Assembly (NCBI RefSeq): GCF_008369295.1
Contig: NZ_VOBG01000004.1
Span: 248,001-312,000, forward strand
Length of the DNA stretch: 64,000 nucleotides
Origin: Pseudomonas sp. ANT_H4
Lineage (GTDB): Bacteria > Pseudomonadota > Gammaproteobacteria > Pseudomonadales > Pseudomonadaceae
Reading direction: 5' to 3'
Positions 1-8,304 of the stretch are shown here, piece by piece. Made by a program: the position numbers and the translations under genes. Below the pieces are notes generated by a model, which searched no databases, was not told the DNA's origin, and saw only the letters and a list, made by a program, of their open reading frames with translations. Each line of letters opens with the position of its first letter. Within the stretch, counting starts at the first letter, position 1.

Positions 1-371
1 CAGTCCAGCACGCTCCATTCGAAACGTCCGCAACCGTTGTCACAGGCAATCTTGGCCAGATGGCGCAACAACTTCTTGCCCGCACCGCCTCCGCGCTGTT
101 GCGGGTTGATGTACAGGTCTTCCAGGTACAGGCAGTTGCTGCCCAGCCAAGTCGAGTAGCTGAAAAAGAACACGGCAAAACCAATTGGCAACCCTTCCCG
201 CAGACAGATCAGGCCATGGGCGGTGGCGCCTTCGCTGAACAGGCTGCGTTCGATATCCACCACGCTGGCGATCACTTCGTGCCGGGCCTTTTCGTAGTCG
301 GCAAGCTCCGTGATAAAGGCCAGGATCTGTGCGGCATCACTGGGCACGGCGGGGCGAATCTCAATGGTCAT
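1..371 (-). CDS. GNAT family N-acetyltransferase, truncated by the window edge
   Basis: The minus-strand frame opens with ATG at 371 and runs off the window start after 123 codons, so the C-terminus is missing. The visible part is a GNAT fold: an N-terminal stretch beginning MTIEIRPAVPSDAAQI, then a central strand ending in LYLEDLYINPQQRGGG, followed by AGKKLL. The R-G-G-G-A-G loop is the acetyl-CoA pyrophosphate-binding motif A. The final residues (GCGRFEWSVLDW) resemble the spermidine/spermine-acetyltransferase-like branch. The substrate cannot be told; an amine is likely from the family. The plus-strand ORF across this region is its antisense shadow. Confidence 0.85.
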   Translation of the reverse strand, partial: MTIEIRPAVPSDAAQILAFITELADYEKARHEVIASVVDIERSLFSEGATAHGLICLREGLPIGFAVFFFSYSTWLGSNCLYLEDLYINPQQRGGGAGKKLLRHLAKIACDNGCGRFEWSVLD

Positions 372-490
372 GGACAGGCCTTGTGAATGAAGAAAGAACA
401 CATACTAAGGCTGTTTTATGAAGGGTTGCAGTGCAATTTCATTCACGACTAACCTTGCATGGCAACGCATAGCCCCCAATAGGAAACCCG

Positions 491-1135
491 ATGCCCTTCA
501 CGCCATTGTCCGACCTCGCCGCCACCCTGCTGCCCCACGCCTTGGAACCGTCGGAAGACGGCGCCCACGACCTGTCGCACTTGCAGCGGGTGTGGCACAA
601 CGCGCGGTCGATCCAGGCCGAGGAAGGCGGCGACCTCGAAGTGCTGCTGGCGGCCGTGTTGCTGCACGACTGTGTGGCCGTGGAAAAGAACTCGCCGCTG
701 CGCTCCAAGGCGTCGGCGCTGGCGGCGACCAAGGCTGGGGGAATCCTGCAAAACCTCGGCTGGCAGCCTGCGCGCATGGCTGCCGTGACCCATGCCATCG
801 AGACCCACAGCTTTTCGGCGGGGTTAACGCCTGAGTCCCTGGAAGCCAAAATCGTCCAGGACGCCGACCGCCTCGATTCCCTCGGCATGATCGGCGTCGC
901 CCGCACGTTCTACACCGCCGGGCGCATGGGCAGCGGGCTGTATGACCCGGCTGACCCGACTGCACGCCACCGCGAGTATGACGACAAGCGCTTTTGCCTC
1001 GATCACTTCCAGACCAAGCTGCTGCACTTGGCCGATGGTTTTCAAACCGCCACGGGACAACGCTTGGCGCAGCTTCGTCATGCCCGGCTAAAAGGGTTTA
1101 TGCAGACGTTTATTGAGGAGATTGGCGAACAATAG
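491..1135 (+). CDS. HD domain-containing phosphohydrolase
   Basis: A 214-residue soluble protein with the HD-superfamily metal-site pattern: H30 (DLSHLQRVWHNA), the paired H59-D60 (LLHDCVAV), then the D124/D126 segment (QDADRLDSLG). These residues bind divalent metal in HD phosphohydrolases, which cleave phosphomonoester or phosphodiester bonds of nucleotides. Length and motif order fit the YedJ-like family. The ATG at 491 starts directly before the HD core, and the gene stands alone between the divergent GNAT gene and a small secreted-protein gene. The substrate is unknown. Several overlapping antisense frames are GC-driven shadows. Confidence 0.85.
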   Translation: MPFTPLSDLAATLLPHALEPSEDGAHDLSHLQRVWHNARSIQAEEGGDLEVLLAAVLLHDCVAVEKNSPLRSKASALAATKAGGILQNLGWQPARMAAVTHAIETHSFSAGLTPESLEAKIVQDADRLDSLGMIGVARTFYTAGRMGSGLYDPADPTARHREYDDKRFCLDHFQTKLLHLADGFQTATGQRLAQLRHARLKGFMQTFIEEIGEQ

Positions 1136-1246
1136 GCACACAAATTCTTACAAGCAACGTAGCACCGTTCGTCGCTGCCAAGGCACCAATGGCAACCGGG
1201 GGCTGACCAATATCAGGTAAGGACTTTAATGATATGGAGGCTCCAC

Positions 1247-1585
1247 ATGAATACTTCCAAATTGACTGCCCTCGCTCTCACTGGCTTGCTGTCTACCGTT
1301 TCCCTCAGCAGCTTTGCCGCATCAAACAACTCCACCGGCCCGACAGACCCTATCGGCAGCCCTCCAAGCCCGGCAACCCAAGAGTCCAAGGACTCCATGG
1401 GCACCGGCCTTGATACCAACGGTGGCGCAATTAACAACCAGGGCAACGACCCGCGCGCCCAAGGCAACGATGGCAACCGCCAAGGCCTGGGGACCGACGT
1501 GGAGAACGGCAAAATGGGGCCGGGCAAAAATGCCACCCCACACGGCGACGACTCCAACCTTCCCGGCGCACCCAAGCAGCCCTGA
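1247..1585 (+). CDS. Small secreted Gly/Asn/Asp-rich protein of unknown function
   Basis: A 112-residue product. The ATG at 1247 is preceded by a GGAGG ribosome-binding site at 1236-1240, which supports it over the upstream in-frame start at 1229. Residues 1-24 are a classical Sec signal peptide (basic start, Leu/Ala-rich core, SSFAA end). The mature part has almost no hydrophobic residues, is rich in Gly, Asn, Asp, Pro and Ser, lacks cysteine and looks disordered. It resembles small periplasmic proteins often annotated only as hypothetical in Pseudomonas. No function can be assigned. Confidence 0.75.
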   Translation: MNTSKLTALALTGLLSTVSLSSFAASNNSTGPTDPIGSPPSPATQESKDSMGTGLDTNGGAINNQGNDPRAQGNDGNRQGLGTDVENGKMGPGKNATPHGDDSNLPGAPKQP

Positions 1586-1634
1586 GCCATAAGCAGACGA
1601 ACACTACCCAACCACTCACCCTGAAGAGGTATGC

Positions 1635-1901
1635 ATGAACGTCGATAAAAACCTTGAGAAAGAAGTCCTCACCCGCCTGCTGCACGCCCATCCCAGCGGC
1701 CTGGGTAAAGAAGTACTGGACAACTACCGAGGTGAAAAAGTGGTGGCCAGCGCCTTGGCCGCCCTTCAGGACCGTGGGTTGATCAAGGAAGGTCATGTGA
1801 CCTGTAACGACGCCGGTGAACACGCGTTGAACCTGCCGATCAAGCTCACGGCGTCCGGCGTGGAGGCAGCTCGCAAGCTGGAAGGCGAAGTAAATCAGTA
1901 A
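1635..1901 (+). CDS. Small winged-helix-like protein, function unknown
   Basis: An 88-residue acidic cytoplasmic protein (NVDKNLEKEVLTRLLHAHPS at the start). The helix-rich pattern, with a segment like LAALQDRGLIKEGHV followed by a short strand (IKLTASGVEAARKL), looks like a single winged-helix module such as those at the ends of MarR/PadR-like proteins. This is inference from pattern only. An AAGAGG ribosome-binding site precedes the ATG. It lies about 50 bp after the secreted-protein gene on the same strand, so the two may be co-transcribed. I do not recognise a named family. Confidence 0.7.
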   Translation: MNVDKNLEKEVLTRLLHAHPSGLGKEVLDNYRGEKVVASALAALQDRGLIKEGHVTCNDAGEHALNLPIKLTASGVEAARKLEGEVNQ

Positions 1902-2067
1902 CCCACGTTGTCTGGCCTGGCCCTTCCTCAAGGGCCAGAAGGCGTATCGCAATGCCTCGTGCAAGCAAAGCCAAATACACCGCCGAACAGCAGCCCAAGG
2001 CCGGTTGAATCTGATCGACTAACACCACAAAACGAACGTGCTTACCCGAGACTCTTTCCTGATAAAG

Positions 2068-3630
2068 TCACTTTTCAGCTTTGACGACCTCATAGTCCCG
2101 CAGTTTATTGGCAATAGTGGTATGGGAAACCCCTAACCGTTTCCCCAACTGCCGGCTACTGGGATGCTCGGAATACAACCGTTCCAACACCGCCTTTTCA
2201 AACCGCCCGACAATCTCTTCCAGCCCGCCTTCCAGGGAGAAATCCCCCAGCGGCTGGCGCACGCCGTAGTCTGGCAGGCGGATATGCTCGGCCTTGACCG
2301 TCCCGCCGTCGCACAGCGAGACCGCCTGGAACAGCACGTTCTCCAACTGCCGCACATTGCCTGGCCAGTGGTAATGGCTGAGCCGATCCATGGCCGCTGG
2401 TGCCAGCTTGGGCAGCGGGCAACCAATCTGCCGGCTGGCCTGATCGAGGAAGTGCTCAACCAGCGGCGGCAAACCATCGAGGCATTCACGCAGCGGCGGG
2501 ATATGCAGCGACAGCACATTCAAGCGGTGGTAGAGGTCCTGGCGAAATTCGCCACGGGCACAGAGTTCCGACAAGTCCACCTGGGTTGCGCAGATCACCC
2601 GCACATCCAGGTACACCTCTTCATCACTGCCTACCCGGCGAAAGCAACCGTCCTGCAGGAAGCGCAGCAACTTGGCCTGCAGCCGCGCGCTCATTTCCCC
2701 GACACCATCGAGAAACAACGTGCCGCCCACCGTCAGTTCCAGCAACCCCAGCTTGCCCTCGGCCCGCGCGCCTTCGAACGCGCCGGGGCCGTAGCCAAAC
2801 AGTTCGGTCTCGGCCATGGACTCCGGCAAGCCGGCGCAGTTGAGGGCCATCAGCGGTGACTGCCCGCGCGGGCTGGCCAGATGGCAGGCACGTGCCAACA
2901 GTTCCTTGCCGGTGCCGGTTTCGCCTTCTATTAATAGAGGGGCGTCCAGAGGGGCCATGCGTCGGGCCTCACGGACCACGGCGGCCATGACTTTCGAGCT
3001 TTGGAAAATGCTGTCGAAGCCCCGCAGTTCCTGCTTGCGCACGTTGTAGATACGCTCACCGACCCGGTCGGCGCGGTGCAGGGTCAGCACAGCGCCAGCC
3101 ATGGCTTCGCTGTCATCGTGTTCCGAGGATTGCAGCGGGGCGATATCGGCGAGGAACACATCGCCCTTGACCTTGACTCGCAAGCCATTGATCCGCGATT
3201 TGCTGGAGCGCACCAGTTCCGGCAAGTCGAAGTCTTCGGCATAGCGCGACAGCGCAATGCCCGGTACTTCGTCCACCCGCACCCCGAGCAACTGCGCTGC
3301 CGCCCGGTTGGCAGCAACGATGGCGCCGCTCATGTCGATGGACAGCACCGGAAATTCCAGCGCGCCCAGCAAGGCATTGAGTTCCATATGCCGACGTTCG
3401 CTAGGCATCAGTCCTACCCGCTTGACGCCAAATACCCCGGCAATCGCTTCAAACTGCGGGCGCAGCGCCTGGAACTGCATGTTCACCAGGTTCGGGCAGT
3501 ACAGGTAAATGGCATTGCCGTGTTCGCCGCCGACCTCGCCCTTGGCAACGTTGACGCCGTACTCCACCAGCAGGTTGAGGATGTCCCGCAGGATGCCTAT
3601 ACGGTTCTGGCAATGCACTTTGATACGCAT
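2068..3630 (-). CDS. phhR: TyrR-family transcriptional regulator PhhR
   Basis: A 520-residue regulator with ACT-like (1-75), PAS (about 85-140), AAA+ (about 205-435) and Fis-type HTH (about 475-518) domains, the TyrR/PhhR architecture. Walker A is GETGTGKE at 236-243 and Walker B is the TLFLDGVGE stretch around D308. The sigma54-contact loop reads GAFEGA (283-288) rather than GAFTGA. The HTH has SRQLGKRLGVSHTTIANKL. It is divergent from phhABC, the phenylalanine/tyrosine catabolic genes that PhhR activates in Pseudomonas in response to aromatic amino acids. The intergenic region contains a good TyrR-box match at 3771-3788. Confidence 0.95.
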   Translation of the reverse strand: MRIKVHCQNRIGILRDILNLLVEYGVNVAKGEVGGEHGNAIYLYCPNLVNMQFQALRPQFEAIAGVFGVKRVGLMPSERRHMELNALLGALEFPVLSIDMSGAIVAANRAAAQLLGVRVDEVPGIALSRYAEDFDLPELVRSSKSRINGLRVKVKGDVFLADIAPLQSSEHDDSEAMAGAVLTLHRADRVGERIYNVRKQELRGFDSIFQSSKVMAAVVREARRMAPLDAPLLIEGETGTGKELLARACHLASPRGQSPLMALNCAGLPESMAETELFGYGPGAFEGARAEGKLGLLELTVGGTLFLDGVGEMSARLQAKLLRFLQDGCFRRVGSDEEVYLDVRVICATQVDLSELCARGEFRQDLYHRLNVLSLHIPPLRECLDGLPPLVEHFLDQASRQIGCPLPKLAPAAMDRLSHYHWPGNVRQLENVLFQAVSLCDGGTVKAEHIRLPDYGVRQPLGDFSLEGGLEEIVGRFEKAVLERLYSEHPSSRQLGKRLGVSHTTIANKLRDYEVVKAEK

Positions 3631-3770
3631 GAAAAGGCCCGAATTATTGTTGAAGGGCTGATTGAACTGCGTCTTTTTGTCGCTGAGCGCAGATAGTCGT
3701 CAAGATTATGTGACAGCTAGCGACCTTTTCAAACCGTAAAATCGCAATACACAGTGCTCAACGGCAATAC

Positions 3771-3788
3771 CGTAACGAATACTTTACA
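3771..3788 (+). promoter_or_regulatory. Candidate PhhR/TyrR box upstream of phhA
   Basis: CGTAAC-N6-TTTACA matches the TyrR box TGTAAA-N6-TTTACA at 10 of 12 fixed positions. It lies about 120 bp upstream of the phhA start and about 140 bp from the phhR start, where an activator site would be expected. The right arm also takes part in a second inverted repeat, TTTAC-N8-GTAAA (3783-3800). Confidence 0.5.
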
Positions 3789-3907
3789 AATATTAGTAAA
3801 TTTTCCTACAAGCTGCAGCAGATGACGGATGGATTCCTGACCCAGGCGGAGTATCAATAGGTTTATCGCAGGACATAACAAGAACGAATGCCTAGCAGGA
3901 GAGCCGT

Positions 3908-4714
3908 ATGAAGCAGACGCAGTACGTGGCCCGCGAGCCCGACGCGCAAGGTTTTATCCAGTACCCGCCCAAAGAACATGCGGTATGGAACACCCTGATC
4001 ACTCGCCAACTGAAAGTGATCGAAGGCCGTGCCTGCCAGGAATACCTGGACGGCATCGACAAGCTCGGCCTGCCCCACGACCGAATTCCGCAACTGGCGG
4101 ACATCAACAAGGTGCTGGGGGAAACCACCGGCTGGCAAGTCGCCCGCGTGCCGGCACTGATCCCCTTCCAGACTTTCTTCGAGTTGCTCGCCAACAAGCA
4201 GTTTCCGGTGGCGACCTTTATTCGTACCCGTGAAGAGCTGGATTACCTGCAAGAACCGGATATTTTCCACGAGATCTTCGGACACTGCCCACTGCTGACC
4301 AACCCCTGGTTCGCCGAATTTACCCACACCTACGGCAAGCTTGGCCTGGCTGCCACCAAGGAACAGCGGGTGTACCTGGCGCGCCTGTACTGGATGACCA
4401 TCGAGTTTGGCCTGGTGGACACGCCTGAAGGCCGGCGCATCTACGGCGGCGGTATCCTGTCCTCGCCGAAGGAAAGCGTTTACTGCCTGTCGGATGAACC
4501 CGAGCATCAAGCCTTCGACCCGCTGCAAGCTATGCGCACGCCCTATCGCATCGACATCCTGCAGCCGCTGTACTTCGTATTGCCCAACCTCAAGCGCCTG
4601 TTCGAAGTGGCGCAGGAAGACATCATGGGCATGGTCAAGCGCGGTATGCAGTTGGGCCTGCATGCGCCCCTGTTCCCTCCAAAACCGGTCCAGCCCAAGC
4701 CAAAGGCGGCGTGA
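3908..4714 (+). CDS. phhA: Phenylalanine-4-hydroxylase
   Basis: A 268-residue bacterial phenylalanine hydroxylase that converts L-phenylalanine to L-tyrosine using O2 and tetrahydropterin. The non-haem iron ligands are visible: H121 and H126 in FHEIFGHCP and E166 in WMTIEFGL. It has only the catalytic domain, as is normal for bacteria. The ATG is preceded by a strong AGGAGAG site. phhB, which recycles the pterin, and phhC, which transaminates tyrosine, follow on the same strand about 105 bp later, giving the classic phhABC operon under PhhR. Confidence 0.97.
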   Translation: MKQTQYVAREPDAQGFIQYPPKEHAVWNTLITRQLKVIEGRACQEYLDGIDKLGLPHDRIPQLADINKVLGETTGWQVARVPALIPFQTFFELLANKQFPVATFIRTREELDYLQEPDIFHEIFGHCPLLTNPWFAEFTHTYGKLGLAATKEQRVYLARLYWMTIEFGLVDTPEGRRIYGGGILSSPKESVYCLSDEPEHQAFDPLQAMRTPYRIDILQPLYFVLPNLKRLFEVAQEDIMGMVKRGMQLGLHAPLFPPKPVQPKPKAA

Positions 4715-4819
4715 CACGTGCCTTTTGCGGCCAGGTGAGTCTGTTCCCTGGCCCCGCGTTGCTTTAGGGTGACGCCACTGACGACCGTTTTCCAAACACT
4801 CGATTTCAGGAATCCCCAC

Positions 4820-5176
4820 ATGACCACCTTGAACCAAGCCCACTGCGAAGCCTGCCACGCCGATGCCCCGCAAGTCAGCGACGAAGAACTGCCGGTACTG
4901 ATCAAGCAGATCCCCGACTGGAACATCGAAGTACGCGACGGCGTGATGCAGCTGGAAAAGGTCTTCCTGTTCAAGAATTTCAAATTCGCCCTGGCCTTCA
5001 CCAACGCCGTGGGCGTGATCGCCGAGGCCGAAGGTCACCACCCCGGCCTGCTCACTGAATGGGGCAAAGTCACCGTGACCTGGTGGAGCCACTCCATCAA
5101 GGGCCTGCACCGCAACGACTTCATCATGGCCGCGCGCACTGACAAAGTGGCCAAGGATGCCGAGGGCCGCAAGTAA
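4820..5176 (+). CDS. phhB: Pterin-4a-carbinolamine dehydratase
   Basis: A 118-residue protein that dehydrates 4a-hydroxytetrahydropterin made by PhhA, allowing cofactor recycling. The family signature is present: [19 protein letters not shown] with H73, H74 and P75 forming the active site, then [12 protein letters not shown] use the ATG at 4820 (MTTLNQ), the normal family start; an in-frame start at 4769 would add 17 residues unrelated to the family. The stop codon shares its last base with the phhC ATG at 5176, so translation is probably coupled. Confidence 0.96.
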   Translation: MTTLNQAHCEACHADAPQVSDEELPVLIKQIPDWNIEVRDGVMQLEKVFLFKNFKFALAFTNAVGVIAEAEGHHPGLLTEWGKVTVTWWSHSIKGLHRNDFIMAARTDKVAKDAEGRK

Positions 5177-6372
5177 TGCACTTCACTGCCATTGACCGAG
5201 TGCCAGGGGACCCGATCCTCGGGCTGATGGAGTCCTATGCCAAGGACCCCAGCCCGCAAAAGTTCGACCTGGGCGTGGGCGTCTACAAGGATGCCCAGGG
5301 GCTGACGCCGATTCTGCGCTCAGTGAAGCTGGCCGAACAGCGCCTGGCGGACCAACAAACCACCAAGACCTACATCGGCGGCCACGGCGATGCAGCGTTC
5401 GGCAAGCTGATTAATAGGTTGGTGCTGGGCGCCGACTCGCCGCTGCTGCGCGAACGCCGTGCCGGCGCGACCCAGACCCCAGGCGGCACCGGCGCGCTGC
5501 GCCTGAGTGCCGACTTTATCGCCCACAGCCTGCCCGGTCGCGGCGTGTGGCTGAGCAACCCGACCTGGCCGATCCACGAAACCATCTTCGCCAAGGCCGG
5601 GCTCAAGGTCAGCCACTATCCGTACGTGGGCAGTGACAACCGCCTGGATGTTGCGGCGATGTTGGCTACCCTGGCCAGCGTGCCCAAGGGCGACGTAGTG
5701 CTGTTGCACGCCTGCTGTCACAACCCCACCGGCTTCGACCTGTCCCAGGACGACTGGCGCCAGGTTCTGGAGATCGTCCGCGAGCGCGAGCTGCTGCCGC
5801 TGATCGACTTTGCCTACCAGGGGTTTGGTGATGGCCTGGAGCAAGACGCGTGGGCCGTGCGCTTGTTCGCTGCCGAGTTGCCTGAGCTGCTGATCACCAG
5901 CTCCTGCTCGAAGAATTTCGGTTTGTACAGCGACCGTGTTGGCTCGCTGATTGTCTGCGCAGGTGATGCTGAAAAGCTGCTGGATGTGCGCAGCCAACTG
6001 GCATTTATTGCCCGCAACCTGTGGTCGACGCCGCCGGATCATGGTGCAGCCGTAGTCGCCACAATCCTGGGTGATGCCGAGCTGAAAGCGCTGTGGAGCG
6101 AGGAAGTCGAAGCCATGCGCCTGCGGATCGCGCAATTGCGCTCCGGGCTGGTGGAAGCCTTGGCGCCTCATGGGCTGTCAGAGCGTTTTGCCCATATCGG
6201 CGTGCAACGCGGGATGTTTTCCTATACCGGGTTGAGCGCCGATCAGGTGAAAGAACTGCGCGAGAAGCACAGCGTATATATGGTCAATTCAGGGCGGGCG
6301 AACGTTGCCGGAATTGATGAAACGCGCCTGACACTGTTGGCTGACGCGATTGCGGATGTGTGCCACTCCTGA
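5176..6372 (+). CDS. phhC: Aromatic amino acid aminotransferase
   Basis: A 398-residue class I PLP aminotransferase, the third gene of phhABC. It transaminates tyrosine, phenylalanine or tryptophan with 2-oxoglutarate. The PLP lysine is K246 in SSCSKNFGLYSDRVG, and the HACCHNPTG segment carries the cofactor-binding Asn. The length is normal for the AspC/TyrB family. The start overlaps the phhB stop by one base. The final residues before the stop (ADAIADVCHS) are typical. The exact substrate preference is inferred from the operon. Confidence 0.95.
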   Translation: MHFTAIDRVPGDPILGLMESYAKDPSPQKFDLGVGVYKDAQGLTPILRSVKLAEQRLADQQTTKTYIGGHGDAAFGKLINRLVLGADSPLLRERRAGATQTPGGTGALRLSADFIAHSLPGRGVWLSNPTWPIHETIFAKAGLKVSHYPYVGSDNRLDVAAMLATLASVPKGDVVLLHACCHNPTGFDLSQDDWRQVLEIVRERELLPLIDFAYQGFGDGLEQDAWAVRLFAAELPELLITSSCSKNFGLYSDRVGSLIVCAGDAEKLLDVRSQLAFIARNLWSTPPDHGAAVVATILGDAELKALWSEEVEAMRLRIAQLRSGLVEALAPHGLSERFAHIGVQRGMFSYTGLSADQVKELREKHSVYMVNSGRANVAGIDETRLTLLADAIADVCHS

Positions 6373-6453
6373 GAGCGGCTCGATTTAGTGTGGCGGGCTG
6401 TGTGGCGAGCAGCCAAGCCCACATCTGTTTGCGTCCGGCCATAAAACTGTGAT

Positions 6454-7269
6454 CTACCCCGCCACCATCTCCGCCTTGAGCTGCGCCTCTTTGGCCTGGG
6501 CATCGGCCAACCGATACAGCTCGATATGCCCATCCCAGTGCTCGATCAACGCCGTGCAAGACTCCACCCAATCCCCGCAGTTGAGGTAGTCCACCTCCCC
6601 TACCTTGCGGATCTCCGCGTGGTGGATATGCCCGCACACCACACCGTGCAACTCGCGCTTGGTCACTTCATGGGCGATGGCTTCTTCGAAGTCGCTGATA
6701 AAGCTGACAGCAGTTTTCACCTTGTGCTTGAGGTAGGCCGACAGCGACCAATAGCCGTAACCGTAGCGCGCCCGCCAGTGGTTCAGCCAGCGATTGAGGG
6801 TCAGGGTGAATTCGTAGGCAGAGTCGCCAAGGAACGCCAGCCAACGGTGGTAACGGGTGATCACGTCAAACTGATCGCCATGGATCACCAGCAAGTGACG
6901 ACCATCGGCGGTGACGTGCACCGCCTCGTCCACCAACTGGATATTGCCCAGGATCAGCTTGGAATAACGCCGCAGGAATTCATCATGGTTGCCCGTGACG
7001 TAGATCACCTCGGTACCGCGCTTGCTCATGGTCAGCAAGCGGCGGATCACGTTGGTATGGGCCTGGGGCCAATACATGCCGCCGCGCAGTTTCCAGCCGT
7101 CGATGATGTCGCCAACCAGGTACACCCGGTCGGCGTGGTAGCCCTTGAGAAACTGCGACAGGTGCTCGGCCTGGCAATCCCGAGTGCCCAGGTGCACGTC
7201 GGAAATCCACAGGGTACGAACCCGTTGCTTGCGGCTGGGTTTGGCAAGCTCGGCGCTGGTCATGGGCAT
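6454..7269 (-). CDS. UDP-2,3-diacylglucosamine diphosphatase-like metallophosphoesterase
   Basis: A 271-residue calcineurin-type phosphoesterase. The five metal-binding motifs are all visible: SDVHLG (D24, H26), GDIIDG (D54), GNHD (94-96), VIHGDQFD, and CGHIHHAE. It resembles LpxH/LpxG-like proteins, and is close to the LpxH2 type that sits outside the lipid A operon in Pseudomonas. The predicted reaction is removal of UMP from UDP-diacylglucosamine or hydrolysis of a similar pyrophosphate at the inner membrane. It is divergent from the AraC gene. Whether lipid A precursors are the true substrate is uncertain. Confidence 0.87.
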   Translation of the reverse strand: MPMTSAELAKPSRKQRVRTLWISDVHLGTRDCQAEHLSQFLKGYHADRVYLVGDIIDGWKLRGGMYWPQAHTNVIRRLLTMSKRGTEVIYVTGNHDEFLRRYSKLILGNIQLVDEAVHVTADGRHLLVIHGDQFDVITRYHRWLAFLGDSAYEFTLTLNRWLNHWRARYGYGYWSLSAYLKHKVKTAVSFISDFEEAIAHEVTKRELHGVVCGHIHHAEIRKVGEVDYLNCGDWVESCTALIEHWDGHIELYRLADAQAKEAQLKAEMVAG

Positions 7270-7397
7270 ACCTCAACGGTGTTTTCGCGAGCTTGCTCCC
7301 TGGCGATTAATAGCCCATGACAGTCGTGCGTCAGTCTGATGACAGCGTTCATCAGGCTCCCGGCCATGTAAACTGCCAGCCTGCCCAGGAGATTGCG

Positions 7398-8150
7398 ATG
7401 AGACCGACACTCACGCTACGCCACTACACCCACAACCTGATTGCCCATAGCCACGACCATGCGCAACTGGTGTTCGCCCTGGCCGGCCGCCTGGATTTCG
7501 ACGTGGAAGGTGTAAGTGGCGAGATCCGCCCGCAAGGGGTCATGGTCCTGCCATTCTCGGCCCATCACGCCTGCGGCAGTCCCCAAGGCAGTCATTGCCT
7601 GGTGCTCGATGTGCCCGACGAACAATGGCTGGTGCAGTCCCTTGGCGATCATGCCGACGCCAGTCGGCGCCTGCTGGACCAGCCGGCACGGGTGGCGCTG
7701 GATGCCCGGCAAGGCCAGTTGGTGCAGTGGCTGGCGAGCAGCCCGCTGGATGATCCGCTGATCGCCCAGCAAGGCGCCGTCTTGTTGCTGGTCAGCCTCA
7801 ATGGCCAGGCGCCACGCGACAGCCTGCGGCTGCCTTATGCAGCGTTCGATGCCCATATCGACCAACATGCGGCGCACCCGCTGCAAGTCGCCGACCTGGC
7901 GCGGATGGCCAATCTATCCGTCGCACGGCTGCATGCACGCTTTGTCACCGAGTGCGGGCAGACGCCCATGGACTACATCCGCAGCCGGCGCTTGCAGATG
8001 GCCCGTGGACTGTTGCGCGACAGTCACCTGCCCATCGGCGAGATTGCCGCGCAGGTTGGCTATGGTTCGCAAAGCGCCTTTTCGGCAGCGGTGTTGCGTG
8101 AGTTCGGTGAATCCCCCGGCGCCTTGCGACGCCGTCCCCGTAGCAGTTGA
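7398..8150 (+). CDS. AraC family transcriptional regulator
   Basis: A 250-residue regulator with an N-terminal cupin-like sensor half (from LTLRHYTHNLIAHSHDHAQ to about residue 120) and a C-terminal double HTH (about 150-250, containing LADLARMANLSVARLHARF and IGEIAAQVGYGSQSAFSAAV). I start at ATG 7398, which has an AGGAG site; the frame opens upstream at 7317 but those residues are not like the family. The effector is unknown. The EamA exporter gene follows on the same strand after about 150 bp and is a plausible target. Confidence 0.9.
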   Translation: MRPTLTLRHYTHNLIAHSHDHAQLVFALAGRLDFDVEGVSGEIRPQGVMVLPFSAHHACGSPQGSHCLVLDVPDEQWLVQSLGDHADASRRLLDQPARVALDARQGQLVQWLASSPLDDPLIAQQGAVLLLVSLNGQAPRDSLRLPYAAFDAHIDQHAAHPLQVADLARMANLSVARLHARFVTECGQTPMDYIRSRRLQMARGLLRDSHLPIGEIAAQVGYGSQSAFSAAVLREFGESPGALRRRPRSS

Positions 8151-8304
8151 CGAGTAGAACGAGGCTACGTTCGACAGGGTCGAGACGGCTGCTACACGGA
8201 CATGCTCAAGAGTCCTGCGACAAAACCTGCGAGTCCGACGACAGACGCCAAACGCTGTAACCCTCTAGACTGGCCGTCTGTCCGCTCACTGCCCAAGGAT
8301 CACA

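Noticed and set aside
3863..5110. 415-codon open frame opposite phhA-phhB
   Set aside because: It covers phhA and phhB, both with full catalytic motifs, and shows no recognisable features itself.
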